Shown here piece after piece: positions 34,972-45,858 of a DNA stretch of 64,000 bases. A model generated the notes under the pieces. It was given only the letters and a program-made list of their open reading frames with translations, had not been told where the DNA came from and did no database searches. Within the stretch, counting starts at the first letter, position 1. Each line of letters starts with the position of its first letter. Position numbers and translations under genes: made by a program. The DNA is taken from the NCBI GenBank assembly GCA_029298735.1, contig JANSLP010000163.1, positions 1 to 64,000 of the forward strand, written 5' to 3'. The DNA comes from Ophiostoma sp. CBS 140.51. Its lineage: Eukaryota > Ascomycota > Sordariomycetes > Ophiostomatales > Ophiostomataceae.

Positions 34972-36630
34972 TTAACGAACAACAGGCTGGTTTCTCAGGC
35001 CTTCATTGTATACACACTTGATGGCGACGTCCATGAGTTCCAGGAAGCGGTCCTCCTCCATCCGGACGTTGGACGCCTGCCACGGTTTGGGCGGGTCGTT
35101 TCTCTTTCTCTGGGCGGCTGGCTGTGTCTCCTTTTGACTTTCTAGTTTCTCCTCTTCCGTCTCTTCTCCTTGGGCCACCATCTCCGCTTCGGCACTGAAA
35201 TACCGGTGTCCCGTCATGGCCGCCAGGTTGCGGAAGCCCTTGTAGGCCAGGCCTTTCGGTTGAATTTCGACAATGGCACCCGCCCCGTGGCGCATAAACA
35301 TTGTGTGTGTCAGCCCCGCGCCATGAACGCCAACCAATACATCCGTGTCTTGGACCAACCTCAACTGGTCAGGCAGGCTGAGAGTTGCCATGTCAATAGA
35401 TTGGATGACGATGTTATCAGAAGGAAACTTCTGACGGAGAGCCTCCAAAAGAGGTACGTTATTCAACAGTCGTCTCGTCCCACGTCTGTCAATAAAGGTC
35501 ACAACGATGGGTTCCATCCCATCCTTGTTTGTTTTGGGCCCCGCCAACTGCGGCAGATCGAAGTGTGCAAACACGCGCTGGACAAAAAGGTGCAGCAATG
35601 GTGCATCATCCGGTTGACAGTCCCTGACAATCCAGTCGTTGTGCCAAAGCGGATTGCTGCCACCAGGAAGGGGCACAACGATGTTGGTGGACGATGAATT
35701 GTCGCGGAGAGGTGCTGGTAGTTTGGACGGGTCTTTAGTCATGTCCTGGAGCGTGACGATGGGATGTTTGGAGAAGAACCGCCACAGATCCATGGTCGGT
35801 CCTGGACCGTGGTCATCAAGAATAACGACGTGCGTGTTATCCATGTCCATGGTTGTTGTGTAGAATGGCTCGCCGGTCTCTTCCTGCCTGGCCATTCTCA
35901 GGACGTCAAACGTCATGGTCATGGACCAGATCTCCATGAGGCAGTGCCACAGGTTGCCGGCGCCTTCTCTCCTAATAAGGAGGACGAATGATGGTGATGA
36001 TGCTTTTTTCGTCTCATCCCGTGACTGGCCCTTCATCGAAACATATCCTTCAAAGATTCGCTTCGGTCCCGTGTTGAACCAGTAAGGCTGCAAGTCGGTA
36101 AATGGGATCAGGCCGCGGGCCGTCTCGTTGACGTTTGGTATCCTTTGGACGGGGCAGTCCAGACTAAATTTTTTCTGTGTCTCATCCCATGTTGCACCCG
36201 ATCCAATGCAGAAGGAGTCGGCATGGCTGTCACCCCGAATGTAGCCGTGGAAACATGTGAGTTTGGATGATGCCGGACCGTTTTCGTCGTCCTCACAGTA
36301 TTGGATGGAATGGTCGCGGAGATCGGACAGGTAGTCGCCCGAAAAGTGCTGCCGGCAGTAGCCTACATCACGGCCGGGTGGCTGTGTCGTGAGGTTATCG
36401 AGCTCGGGTATTGTCAAGAGTTCGGTGGGTGGTGTCAATTTTGAGGGTGACTCGCTGACTCGTAATGACCAGTCGGGTAGGCATGAAGAGCAGAGTACAC
36501 TTGTTGTGTCGGAAAAGAAGAAGGTGTAGACGGCCAGCGTCACCAGGAATGCAAGCAAGACGGAAAGAAGGCGGCGGCGCATCGATACCAAGAGGGACAC
36601 CATCGGTGATGGTCCCGAGGCAAATGTCAT
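34972..36630 (-). CDS. GT61-family glycosyltransferase (EOGT-like), type II membrane protein
   Basis: A single exon of 552 residues from 36630. A membrane anchor lies at about 18-38 (RRLLSVLLAFLVTLAVYTFF). The lumenal part contains Cys-rich segments (GYCRQHFSGDY, YCEDDENG) and ends in the GT61/DUF563 hallmark GVHGAGLTHTMFMRHGAGAI, the region involved in donor binding in O-GlcNAc and xylosyl transferases of this family. Fungal members act in the Golgi or ER. A Lys/Glu/Gln-rich insert precedes the C-terminal helix. Function beyond glycosyl transfer is inferred. It is followed by the GH17 gene on the same strand, 1.8 kb upstream. Confidence 0.85.
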   Translation of the reverse strand: MTFASGPSPMVSLLVSMRRRLLSVLLAFLVTLAVYTFFFSDTTSVLCSSCLPDWSLRVSESPSKLTPPTELLTIPELDNLTTQPPGRDVGYCRQHFSGDYLSDLRDHSIQYCEDDENGPASSKLTCFHGYIRGDSHADSFCIGSGATWDETQKKFSLDCPVQRIPNVNETARGLIPFTDLQPYWFNTGPKRIFEGYVSMKGQSRDETKKASSPSFVLLIRREGAGNLWHCLMEIWSMTMTFDVLRMARQEETGEPFYTTTMDMDNTHVVILDDHGPGPTMDLWRFFSKHPIVTLQDMTKDPSKLPAPLRDNSSSTNIVVPLPGGSNPLWHNDWIVRDCQPDDAPLLHLFVQRVFAHFDLPQLAGPKTNKDGMEPIVVTFIDRRGTRRLLNNVPLLEALRQKFPSDNIVIQSIDMATLSLPDQLRLVQDTDVLVGVHGAGLTHTMFMRHGAGAIVEIQPKGLAYKGFRNLAAMTGHRYFSAEAEMVAQGEETEEEKLESQKETQPAAQRKRNDPPKPWQASNVRMEEDRFLELMDVAIKCVYNEGLRNQPVVR

Positions 36631-38402
36631 GATGGTTCGTGTGGTTTTTCTGGCGAAAGATAGAATGAAATAAGATTTTGCGATAAGAAAAAATAAAGAA
36701 AAAACGAAAAAACTTGATGAAATTAAAATAACAAATGAAAAAACTGTTTGTAATATGCAACTGGAAAATAATATCAAAAGAAAGCAACAGCAACTAAATC
36801 AAGAAACAATTCAGCAAACAAGAATTCACAAAGTTTTGCAGAAGCAACAACAAAGACTGGAATAAATAGAACAAAGTAGGTCATGGTGGGGGGAAGGATA
36901 GGGTGGGAGTGAAAGAATAAAGAGCAAAAAGAGAAAGAAAGAGCAACAAAGGTTTAAATTGGAAAGGGGTAGCGATTCATGACAAAAATAACAAAGACTT
37001 GGGAGAGAGATCCAAAAGAAGGGACGATGTATGGAATAAAAAGTTCCTCTGCCGCCCAGCCTCGACGTCAGGCCTACCTCTGAAATCAAACAAGCGATTT
37101 AATCTGACATCGCATTACCCTGTTAAGTCACTTTTTTTCTCTCTATTGTTCACTCTTGCTGACTTCTCCTCTATCTGCTGACTGTTAGTCGTCATCTTAT
37201 AGAATTTTAAGGCCATGTTGCTTGCTGTTACTTGATGCTCACGGCTTTTAGGAATCATTGTTTCGACTGCGGGTGTGATTTTGGTACATTTTGTGACGTT
37301 GGTCCACATTCTGATGATCGCCCTAGCTGTCAGATTATCGGGTCGTGGATCATTGACAAGCAAAAATCAGGATAAGTGGTAAACCGTTGAGACGACGAAA
37401 CAAGAACAGACGACAACTACGCGCTCGGTCTATGGTTTGCCTAGAAGGAGACATGACAGAACGGTCTGATGGAGATGTTGCAATGTAACATTGACAATGA
37501 GAAAATGGTTTTAGACACGGCATCCTCGGCGGTTCAGGCGGTCTTAAGTCAACGCAAAGAGATGCAAGGCGGCAACTGTCGTCAAAGGCATCAAGAATTC
37601 TCGAAATAGAAGAGTCTGCCTCGTACAATCAACACAAAACACAATTGGTCGCCTGGTGGGTGACCAAGAGTGGTCACCGTTGCCGCCGATTTGGGGGCCA
37701 CGACCACGACGGCCGCTAAGGCAATGCATCTTGCGGGCCGCAACCAGTCTAGGAGAAAAGTAGAAAACGACAGACAAATGTCACGACATGGCGAAATGGA
37801 GACGGCCCCCAAGGCGCGCGCAACAAGAACCAAACTTTTGATCCTATTCGAGCGCATGTACATGTAGAGCTGCGACGACGTCTACCGTGCGCAGGCGCTG
37901 GTCGGTGGCTTACCATTTTAGGCTGTGGCAGGTCTTCCGTCGCAACTCTCGCAAAAGACAATGAATGCAACCCCCACGACCATTTTGACGATGGCCGGCG
38001 GCTACAACCGCGCGATCCAAACATTTGAACGTCCAAGACGGGAGGATCGAGCGGCAACAAAATGCGACGGTAAAAGAAGACACGGCATTAGAAATAACAA
38101 ACACCAGCACAAATTGGTTTATCAAAAAATCCATTCCGTCTATTGTGAAAGTATATGCAGAAAAAAGCGGACAGCAAAGCCACTTTTGTGTGTGTTTTAT
38201 TACGACGTGACGCACTGTCCATGATGTCTAAAAAGATATAAAGCAAAGGAGAGACAAGAAAGGAAAAGAGGAAAACCAAAAGGAGTGTATGCGATAGATC
38301 CAAAAGAGACCAGATAGATCAAAATACCAAGATATGCAAAAGACAAACTTCCGTGACCAGCCAGGAAAGTAGATCCGATCAAACCGTTACCGCCTAGGGC
38401 GA
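36631..38402. other. Intergenic region upstream of the GT61 gene
   Basis: 1.77 kb, AT-rich near the GT61 start. No supported gene. Open frames on both strands at 37.5-38.2 kb conflict and lack motifs. Confidence 0.4.
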
Positions 38403-39617
38403 TTACAGCATGCAGGCAAAGGCGACGACACCGACAAGGGTGCCAATCGACAGGTTCAGGACGGAGGAGGCGCCGTTGGTGGTGACAGCGCCGGTGCCGG
38501 AAGCCGAGGCGGCCGAGCCCGAGCCCGAGGCCGAGCCAGTGGAGCCCGAGCCGCCAGTCTTGGTGCCGGTGGTGGCTGTGGTGGCGGCACCAGTGGTCTT
38601 GGTGCTGCCGTTGCCCGAGCCAGACCCGGTGACGGTGGCCGAGGCGGCGCCGCTGCTGGACGAGACAGTGGACGAAGCAGGGCAGGTCAGGTTGAAGCGG
38701 GCCTTGGTGCTCAGGTTGTCGGTGATGGCGAAGCTCTCGTTGTTGTTGGCGTTGTCATCAATCAGATCGTACCAGAAGGTGGGCATCTTGTTGAAGAGCA
38801 TGTCGCAGCCAACGGTGTCCCAGTAGGTCTTGGCGTTGGCGACGCTGGGGACACCCTTGTCCCAGGTCATGCCGGTGTAGGGCCAGCCGGTCTCGGTGAT
38901 CCAGACGGGCTTGTCGCCGACGGCGGCCTTGGCGGCATCGAGGGCAGCCGAGAAGAGGTTGGCGGCGTTCTCAATGGTGTTGTCCTGACCGGTCTGGTAG
39001 TAGGGGTACTCGTCGAGACCGATCCAGTCGACGGCGTCAATGACGGGCTTGTTGGTGGCGTTGGGGAAGACGTTCCAGGTGTCGACGTGGCCGACGGGGA
39101 CGTCCTTGAGAGCACTGGAAGCAAAAGCCTTCTTGTAGTCGTCAATGAAGCCGACAAGGACATCGGGGTTGGCACCGATACCGGCGTCGTTCTCGACGCC
39201 CGTGACCGAGTTACGGTACAGGTCCTCGGAACCAATCGAGATACCGATAACCAGGTCAGCAAGCTTGCTGCCATACTTGGTCAGGCCGGCCTGGAGAGCG
39301 GTCAGCTCAGGCTCAATGGTAGTCGTGCCGGAGCACCAGATACCGAGCAGCAGGCTGGTGTTGGTGGCAATGGCAGCAGCGAAGGCCTCAATGGGGTCGG
39401 TGGCCGAGCCGCCCTGGATGTTGGTGTAGAGACGGGCAGCGTTGAAGATGCCGGGGGCGCCGACGAGCTTCTGGGCAGCAGTGAACTCGGCCTCGTAGTC
39501 GGCCTGGACCTTGACGGAGCCGTCGATCTTGGTCGAGCCGGTGCTGAAACCAAGGTAGTTCTGGGCCGAGACGGCCGAAGCCAGGGCGCTGGCGGCGAGG
39601 TAACCGGTGGCACGCAT
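38403..39617 (-). CDS. GPI-anchored GH17 beta-1,3-glucanase/glucanosyltransferase
   Basis: A single exon of 404 residues. A signal peptide (MRATGYLAASALASAVSAQ) is followed by a GH17 barrel. The acid/base Glu lies in ISIGSEDLYRNS and the nucleophile Glu in VWITETGWPYTG; both are present. After the barrel comes an approximately 80-residue Ser/Thr/Gly-rich linker and a C-terminal GPI signal (an NGA omega-like site, then a hydrophobic tail ending VVAFACML). The architecture matches Aspergillus EglC and Bgl2-like wall enzymes. It acts in the cell wall on beta-1,3-glucan. No introns. Confidence 0.92.
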   Translation of the reverse strand: MRATGYLAASALASAVSAQNYLGFSTGSTKIDGSVKVQADYEAEFTAAQKLVGAPGIFNAARLYTNIQGGSATDPIEAFAAAIATNTSLLLGIWCSGTTTIEPELTALQAGLTKYGSKLADLVIGISIGSEDLYRNSVTGVENDAGIGANPDVLVGFIDDYKKAFASSALKDVPVGHVDTWNVFPNATNKPVIDAVDWIGLDEYPYYQTGQDNTIENAANLFSAALDAAKAAVGDKPVWITETGWPYTGMTWDKGVPSVANAKTYWDTVGCDMLFNKMPTFWYDLIDDNANNNESFAITDNLSTKARFNLTCPASSTVSSSSGAASATVTGSGSGNGSTKTTGAATTATTGTKTGGSGSTGSASGSGSAASASGTGAVTTNGASSVLNLSIGTLVGVVAFACML

Positions 39618-40763
39618 TGTGAGGATGGGGAGATGTCGTCGAAGGGTGGTTAAAATCGATGATGGATATCGGTCGAGTCGAAAGGATCAAAAGAGTGGAA
39701 GACGCGTCGTCGTCGAAAAGGAGCGTGATGGACGGAGGATGGATAAAAAGAAGGAATAAAACCAAAAGTGAATGAGAGACTGAGAAAAAAAGAGTGTCGG
39801 CCTCGAAAAGATGAGGAAGAGTCGAAAGATGAAGGATGGAGAAACAAAAAAGATGAAAGGAGGACAAAGACAATGAAAAGCAAGGAATGGAGCGAGGGAG
39901 ATCAAAGGCACGAAAGGACGAAAATAGCGATACGAGAAGGAGATGCCCAATCTCCAGAGGGCTCCAGAGGTTTCTCCAAATTCACTGGTCCAGGCCCTCT
40001 TGGCCGTCGTGCCTTCCTGTTGTGCCCTGTGTTGGGCGTGCTGGGCTCGTGCCTTCCCTGCCGTGCACGCCGTGCTTTTGCTTCCGTTCCTGGTTCTTGC
40101 CTGTTGTGGCTCCCACCTTCTTGCTCCTTCTTCCTGGTTTCTTGGTCCCGGATTGGCGGAGACCCACTCTTTTCCCTCCTGTGCCCTGGCTATCCCCCTT
40201 TCGGCGGCGTTCAGCGCGTGTCTTGATTGGTTGACACTGCCCAAGCTCGAAACAAACATCCACCTTGTCCCTGACTTCCTTGCGCTTGCCTGCGTTTTCC
40301 CTGCAGCTTCCCCCTTTTTTACTGACTTTTTACGCTTGCACTGCCACCACGATCCCCGAACCCCCGGGAGGTTCCACAAAATTCCTGTTTTTAGGTCATT
40401 GCTCGCAGTTTGACTGAAATTTTTAGTGGTCTTGCCCAGACGTTCAGGTCCTTCTGCAAAATTTGTTTATTTCCCAGAGGACGCCCACATTTCAAACATA
40501 ACGCGTTCTCAGGTACCTGCAGCTCCAGTACATGATAGTGGCGTCATGCCCGATCCTGAGGCACAAACAAACAAAATTGGTCGACAAACACGACACACAA
40601 CACGAAAGACAAAAGACAACAAACGCCTGTCACGAGAATAGCTGCCACGTTTTTCGACATGGCCGATCACCAGGAATGTGGGATGTAATGAAATGCCAAT
40701 CTATTTTTGAACTTTTGCTCCGACGCACAACAGAATACTGTGTACACGACACTCCCGTCCCGT
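39618..40763. other. Intergenic region
   Basis: 1.15 kb. A long minus-strand open frame at 39687-40379 and plus-strand frames at 39.8-40.4 kb overlap each other and have low-complexity composition. Probably the promoter and leader of the GH17 gene plus the 3' UTR of the arylsulfotransferase. Confidence 0.4.
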
Positions 40764-42782
40764 CTACTTATCTTTGTACGCCTCGGATCCTTCCGAGTCG
40801 GTCGAGTTGCGCGGCGCAAAGCTATCGAGACCGTACTCGTCGGCGGCCGCCAACAGTCCTTCACCGGCCTCATCGTCGCCTCTTTCTTGTCGTCGAACCT
40901 GCTGCTGCGACGCGGCCTCAATCTGCTGCCGCGCCCGCCGGCGAACATACCACTTGAAGGCAACAACCGCCAGACCGGCCAACACGACCACTGCTGCCCC
41001 GACACTTCCCAGAATAATGCTAATCTTTCGGTCTTTGGACAGCGGACGGAAGACAACCGAGGGCGGCTTGGTGGCGTGTGTGCCGGCGGGGACAACAGCT
41101 GACACGGACAAGGGCACGCCCGTGACTGACTTGGCACCGGCAGCAAACACACTCGTGACGGCATAGTCAAGGTCCGTCAGCGCGCCTGTTGTCGTGTCCA
41201 CGGCCGGCGTCGAGCCGAGAATGACGCCGTGCACGTCGAGCGCGGCAACCCTTGCGTACTTTTTGAGTGTGTAGCCCACGACAGAAAATGCGGTCTCGAA
41301 ACCGTTCCGTGGCGACTGGGCCACAACAGCATCGGCGCTGTCCAGTTTGTCGAGATTATCGGCCGACAGCAGCACGTAATTGTCCACCTCAGTCGCGCCG
41401 TTCCAGGACACGTAGACTGTCTTTTTTGTCTTCGCTTCGCTCGACTCGCTCGCCGTAGTGACGCACGAAATGTTGGGCCCCCAAGTCGGCCTACCCACCC
41501 ACGGCCCCTTGGCCACTCTGTAGGCCACAATCGGCTCGATGCCGTGGTCAATTGTCAAGATCTGCCCGCGCTGAATGTCCATGGCCAGGTCGCCGCTCGC
41601 CGTGTACTCGACAAACCCCGGGTTCTGGCCCCAGGCGATCAAGACGTTGCCGGCCGATGTCCTTTGTGTGCTACCTCTCGAGGCCGACACAAGTCCTTGC
41701 GGGTGTGGCCATTCATCCAACAACCAGACCGTCTTGGCCACGGGGTCAAACTCAATCTCGAGCCCCCGCGAGCACACACCCGACCCGGGCCAGCAGTACC
41801 CATTGTCGAGGCGGTGGTTGTCGAAAAACGTAAAGCGGTTCGTGCCGGTCAGCCGTGGGTTGTGCTGCCAGCCAAACCGGGCCGACCGATCGCGCCCTGT
41901 CCTTTGTTTCGTAATATCGGTAAACATGTTGCGTTTCCCGCCCATGACCCAAATGACCTCGTTGGTCTTGCCGTCGACAAGCACAATGGCACTCAAGTGC
42001 CGGTAGCTAATCAAGAAATTGCCGTCGGGTGTTTTTTCGACACTATTCATGTGCGCAAAGTCCCAGACACCCTCGCCGTGGTAGTCCCAGACGCTGTCCG
42101 TGACATTAAAGAAGTCGAGAGTCGTCCATTCAAAGAGCAGTTCGTTGTTTGTTGGGTCGATTTCCTGCACGAGGCAGTTGGCCACGATGCCATTGTCCGG
42201 TCCGCCCACGGCCGTCATATCAGTCTCCCAGTTGGGACAAACAATCGTCAAGACAGTATCGTCGGCCGTCAGTCCGGCTTCGTGCGAGTCCGGGTGCCAG
42301 TGGCTAAAGTTGCCGACGGGCTTGACCGCGTACAGCTCTTGGTACTCTTGCGAAATAATCCGGACGGCGTCGTCAACAAAGACCACGAGCACCCGCTCGC
42401 CTCGGAACATGTAGGTGTTGGTCGCTTGGGCCAATCCATGATAATGCTGGTCGGCCCACACCAAGCTCAGGTCCTTGGACGACACAATGCTTGGTCCCCA
42501 GTCCACACCGGGGAACTTGCCCGCCATGAACATGTAGGCACTGTCGGTCGAGGCATCGATCTTCTTGGGGTCGAACGTGTTAATCTGGTACACGGGGCCG
42601 ACGACGAGGGGTGCCGAGTAAAACGTCTGGTTCGGCTCCGTGCCGAGGGCGCCCTCTTGGTAGGCATTGAGATCGGTGTTAAAGGGAGTGTCGGCCGCCG
42701 CTGGTCTAGCAAAGAGGGCCGTGGAGAGGACTGTCAGCAATGCTGAAGAAAGCATACTGCTGAACAGAGGTAATCGAGTCAT
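40764..42782 (-). CDS. Arylsulfotransferase (ASST) family membrane protein
   Basis: A single exon of 672 residues from the ATG at 42782. The N-terminal hydrophobic segment (MLSSALLTVLSTALFARPAA) looks like a signal peptide. The body is the fungal Asst_2 beta-propeller (PF14269), with HWHPDSHEAGL, HMNSVEKTPDGNFLISYRH and QHNPRLTGTNRFTFFDNH, the conserved His-rich blades. A single membrane helix near residues 590-612 (ISIILGSVGAAVVVLAGLAV) and a basic/acidic cytoplasmic tail follow. In bacteria ASST moves sulfate between phenols without PAPS. Fungal members are widespread but untested. It probably sits at the plasma membrane with the propeller outside. Confidence 0.85.
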   Translation of the reverse strand: MTRLPLFSSMLSSALLTVLSTALFARPAAADTPFNTDLNAYQEGALGTEPNQTFYSAPLVVGPVYQINTFDPKKIDASTDSAYMFMAGKFPGVDWGPSIVSSKDLSLVWADQHYHGLAQATNTYMFRGERVLVVFVDDAVRIISQEYQELYAVKPVGNFSHWHPDSHEAGLTADDTVLTIVCPNWETDMTAVGGPDNGIVANCLVQEIDPTNNELLFEWTTLDFFNVTDSVWDYHGEGVWDFAHMNSVEKTPDGNFLISYRHLSAIVLVDGKTNEVIWVMGGKRNMFTDITKQRTGRDRSARFGWQHNPRLTGTNRFTFFDNHRLDNGYCWPGSGVCSRGLEIEFDPVAKTVWLLDEWPHPQGLVSASRGSTQRTSAGNVLIAWGQNPGFVEYTASGDLAMDIQRGQILTIDHGIEPIVAYRVAKGPWVGRPTWGPNISCVTTASESSEAKTKKTVYVSWNGATEVDNYVLLSADNLDKLDSADAVVAQSPRNGFETAFSVVGYTLKKYARVAALDVHGVILGSTPAVDTTTGALTDLDYAVTSVFAAGAKSVTGVPLSVSAVVPAGTHATKPPSVVFRPLSKDRKISIILGSVGAAVVVLAGLAVVAFKWYVRRRARQQIEAASQQQVRRQERGDDEAGEGLLAAADEYGLDSFAPRNSTDSEGSEAYKDK

Positions 42783-43324
42783 GTCGTCGGTTTGATGCCA
42801 GGTCGGGCAATAGCACAAAAATGTGCATTGATGGTGTCATTTTGGACGTCTCAAATCGGACATATTGGTTTTTAAAAAGGCCGTAACAATGAAACACAAA
42901 ATCTTGCGGCCATCTGCCACGCACTCTTGGCTACGCACAACAGTCGTATGCAGGTAGGTGCAAGCGGGGATGCAAAGAACGGGTATTCGGCGTCGGTGCT
43001 TTGTGTGTGGTGAAGCTGTGTGGTGGATGCAGTAATTACTAGCGATGTTAGTGACGGCTATGGATGCCCGCTTGTTGAAAGGGTTGGTGGAGACCGACCA
43101 CGTAGGGTGACGCGTACTTGACATTTTAGGGAGATTTTGCTGCCCACTTTGTGATGGTGTCGTCGGGAAGGAGCGACACCACCACTTCCCCCTTTTCCTC
43201 TAACCCTTTCCCTTCCCCTCGTCGACAGAGTCACATCTTGATCTGATAATGAGACTCTGGGTCAGGTATCTTCAGATTCATTTACGGCTGTCTTTAATAA
43301 CTACATTTACACCTCGACGTCGAC
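42783..43324. other. Spacer between arylsulfotransferase and BVMO relic
   Basis: 542 bp. No coding evidence. Presumably the promoter of the arylsulfotransferase gene. Confidence 0.4.
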
Positions 43325-44821
43325 CTACACCTTCTCGAACGCCAGACTCTTCCATGCATTGTCCTTGGTCTCCCCGTCCAGCCACCGTCGCCACCCCGTC
43401 AGTCCACCAAAATAAAAGAGCGCCTGTTCTGCTTTTCCGGGAATGTTGCCGCCTGCAAACCACGCGCCTTGCACCTTGGCGGCCGCCCCGAACAGCGTCG
43501 CGTCACAGATGCCGTGGAGCTCGGCCATGTAGGCGGCGGCCACCTCTTTCTTTGCGTCGACTTTATTGGCACCCTCCTTCGTCATATACCCCAAACACTG
43601 CCCAATCCACTGGACGGCATCTTCAATCATAATGGGCATGTTCCCAAACGGCACGTGCGGGCCGCAGACCATGAATAGGTTGGGAAACTCGGGCGTGAGC
43701 ACGCCGCTAAAGTTCTGCAGACTGTCCTTGCCTAGCGGCGCCCCAGGTGTCTTTGAGGGAGACGCCTTCGGCGCCACGGACGTTAACAGCGGCCAAAGCG
43801 CCTGTGCCGGCATCGAAGCCGAGGGCAAACAAGATGACCTCGACCTCGAACTCTTCGCCGTTGCTCCCCAGAGAACACCCTTGTCGTATACATCGACACC
43901 ACCGCCCTCGCCCGAAATGTCCACCGGCATCACGTTGCGCCGCTTGTACGTCTCGTAGTAGCTGTGGCCCGAGGGCGGACGTTTGGCCATGAACGGGTAC
44001 TTGGGCACGAGCTTTTTGGCCGTCTCTGGATCCGTGACAATGGCACGGATGTTGTTGCGAATGTAGTCGGACACTACCGTGTTGCTCGCTGGATTCAGGA
44101 ACCCGTTGTCAAAGCTCTCAAAGGGCATATGGAACCCGCCGGCTTCCCAGCTCTTGTCGAGCAGTTGCGGAATCGCCTGCTCGTCGCCGTCCAAACTGGC
44201 GTTGCGGGCGGGGATGACATAGTTGGGTGTGCGCTGGAAGACGACGACTTGGTCGTCGACGGCGGCGAGCTGCACGCCTGAGGCACCCGTACCGATAATG
44301 GCCACACGCTTGCCCTTGGGCCACAGCGACGTCTGGTACAATTCGCCCTGGAAGGTGTCGAGACCAGCAAAGGGGATTGTCTTGGCGACGGATAGCGGTC
44401 CAGACGTTGAAATCACGCAGCGGGCGGTGAGTGTCTGGCCATCTTTGGTCGTCACTGTCCAGATATTTTGGGCATCGTTGTAGTGGCACGCCGTGACGTA
44501 GGTGTTGAACTGAATGTGCTTCCGTAAATCAAAGTGGTCGACAATGTTGCCCATGTACTGCTGGATGGCCGTCTGGCTGGGGAATTTCTCGCGATAATTC
44601 TACAGCTCCTTGAGTTCCAGTGCAAAGTTGAGGCTCTACACGATGTCCTCGCTGTCGGTGCGTGCCCCCGGGTGCCGGTTCCAGTACCAGACTCCGCCGA
44701 CGTCGCTGCCGGCCTCGAGGCAGACGGTCTTGTGGTCAAGCTGTGTGGCTGTCTTCCACAGGGCCGTGATGCCGCTTAGGCCGGCGCCGATGATGATGCT
44801 GTTGTACTGGGGAGAGGTCAT
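43325..44821 (-). pseudogene. Baeyer-Villiger-type FAD monooxygenase, inactivated
   Basis: The minus strand from 44821 encodes an FAD- and NADPH-dependent Baeyer-Villiger monooxygenase with several lesions. Landmarks: an FAD loop (IIGAGLSG), GGVWYWNRHPGARTDSE, the BVMO fingerprint as FQGELYQTSLWP (the usual His replaced by Gln), and the NADPH loop IIGTGASGVQ. Lesions: in-frame TAG codons at 44638-44636 and 44602-44600; a region at about 43745-43865 that reads as family sequence (EVEVILFALGFDAGTGAL) only in another frame, bounded by two compensating frameshifts; and a short deletion after the NADPH loop. The frame stays open through the shifted region, so a long ORF misleads. Family members oxidise ketones or aldehydes. 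Confidence 0.8.
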
Positions 44822-45858
44822 TGTTGTTGATGGTGGTAGTGGTCGTGTTTGCGCAACGTGTGATTTTCTTGTCTCAAACTCAACTCTCGACGTCAAGTGG
44901 CAGCTTAGTCGATTTGTGAATGTTGCTTTATCTACGACGTACGTTTGCATTCAAACACAAACGGAGTTAGAAAAAGATGCCGTGGGAGGCTGGAGTGCTT
45001 GATACTTGAGCAGATGTCATACTGTGATTCCATGCGCGAGCTCACTGCTGAGGTCTCACATCTGGGACCTTTCCAACGTCCACGTGCAGTTAAGCAAGTA
45101 TGTTCACTAACATCGACACAGACCCCGCAATCAACAAACAAGCCCCTGGCCACAATTTGGAATCAAAATGTACTTTTCCTGGTAGTCTTCCGTTGGGATC
45201 ATCCGTCTGGTTAATGGTATACTGTATTTCTGTACGAAGTACCGCTTTTCTATTCGCTAATCAAAGCAGTACACAAGTACGTGACGCTTCTTTATTGTAT
45301 GATACAATTGCCGGCTTTCAGAGCCCTTTCCCGAATCAGATCCATCTCGCGCATTTCGTAGTCTTTCTCGACGATGTACTCTCAGAAGCTGCGCCTACAA
45401 CAATATTTGTTCAAATTACAACAGGAAAGCATTACACCAACAGTAGTCAACTCCAACTGAGTATTGAATACAAGGACTTTCCATTCGGTGAACGAATTGA
45501 ATTAAACTTGTATTCGGCATTGGCCATGCCCCAAGCATTAGCAGTATTGTCCACTCATGTTCCACACGCTAAAGCTCTGTAAGTCCGATGTAGGCTTACT
45601 GCAAGACCTAGATCCCACTATGGTTTAGCGCCCGATTGTGGTCGATCGATCTCTGTAGCGCTATGATGTCGTCCTGATCACAGGGCGGGCAGGCGCGATC
45701 GAAGCATCGAGGATAGCTCTTCCAGCTTTCAGCCTCTTGCCTCCAGCTTTCAATTGGTAAAAGGAAGGCGCGTTGCTCTGTTTTCTTCCTTCCAATGCTC
45801 TCTTCCTCTTTTCTCATCCTCATTCATTATTTACCTACAAACACCCATCTTCATCTCC
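44822..45858. other. Intergenic region
   Basis: 1.04 kb. A plus-strand frame at about 45214-45582 looks moderately protein-like (FPFGERIELNLYSAL) but has no recognised family. The last 150 bp are pyrimidine-rich and form the photolyase promoter and leader. Confidence 0.35.

Noticed and set aside
34925..34984. Duplicated taacgaacaaca around the GT61 stop codon
   Set aside because: A 12-bp direct repeat 48 bp apart is short enough to be local slippage; it has no clear biological role.
39687..40379. Minus-strand open frame of 230 codons upstream of the GH17 gene
   Set aside because: Low-complexity C-terminus (Phe/Ser/Leu) and conflicting plus-strand frames over the same bases; better explained as leader and promoter DNA.
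41229..42746. 505-codon plus-strand open frame
   Set aside because: Exact antisense shadow of the arylsulfotransferase gene, which has clear family motifs on the other strand.
43325..44821. Functional recoding of the monooxygenase by UAG editing
   Set aside because: Editing could repair the two UAG codons but not the two frameshifts or the missing residues after the NADPH loop.
45214..45582. Plus-strand frame before the photolyase
   Set aside because: Moderately protein-like but with no family, no splice partners and no good promoter context; not strong enough to list as a gene.
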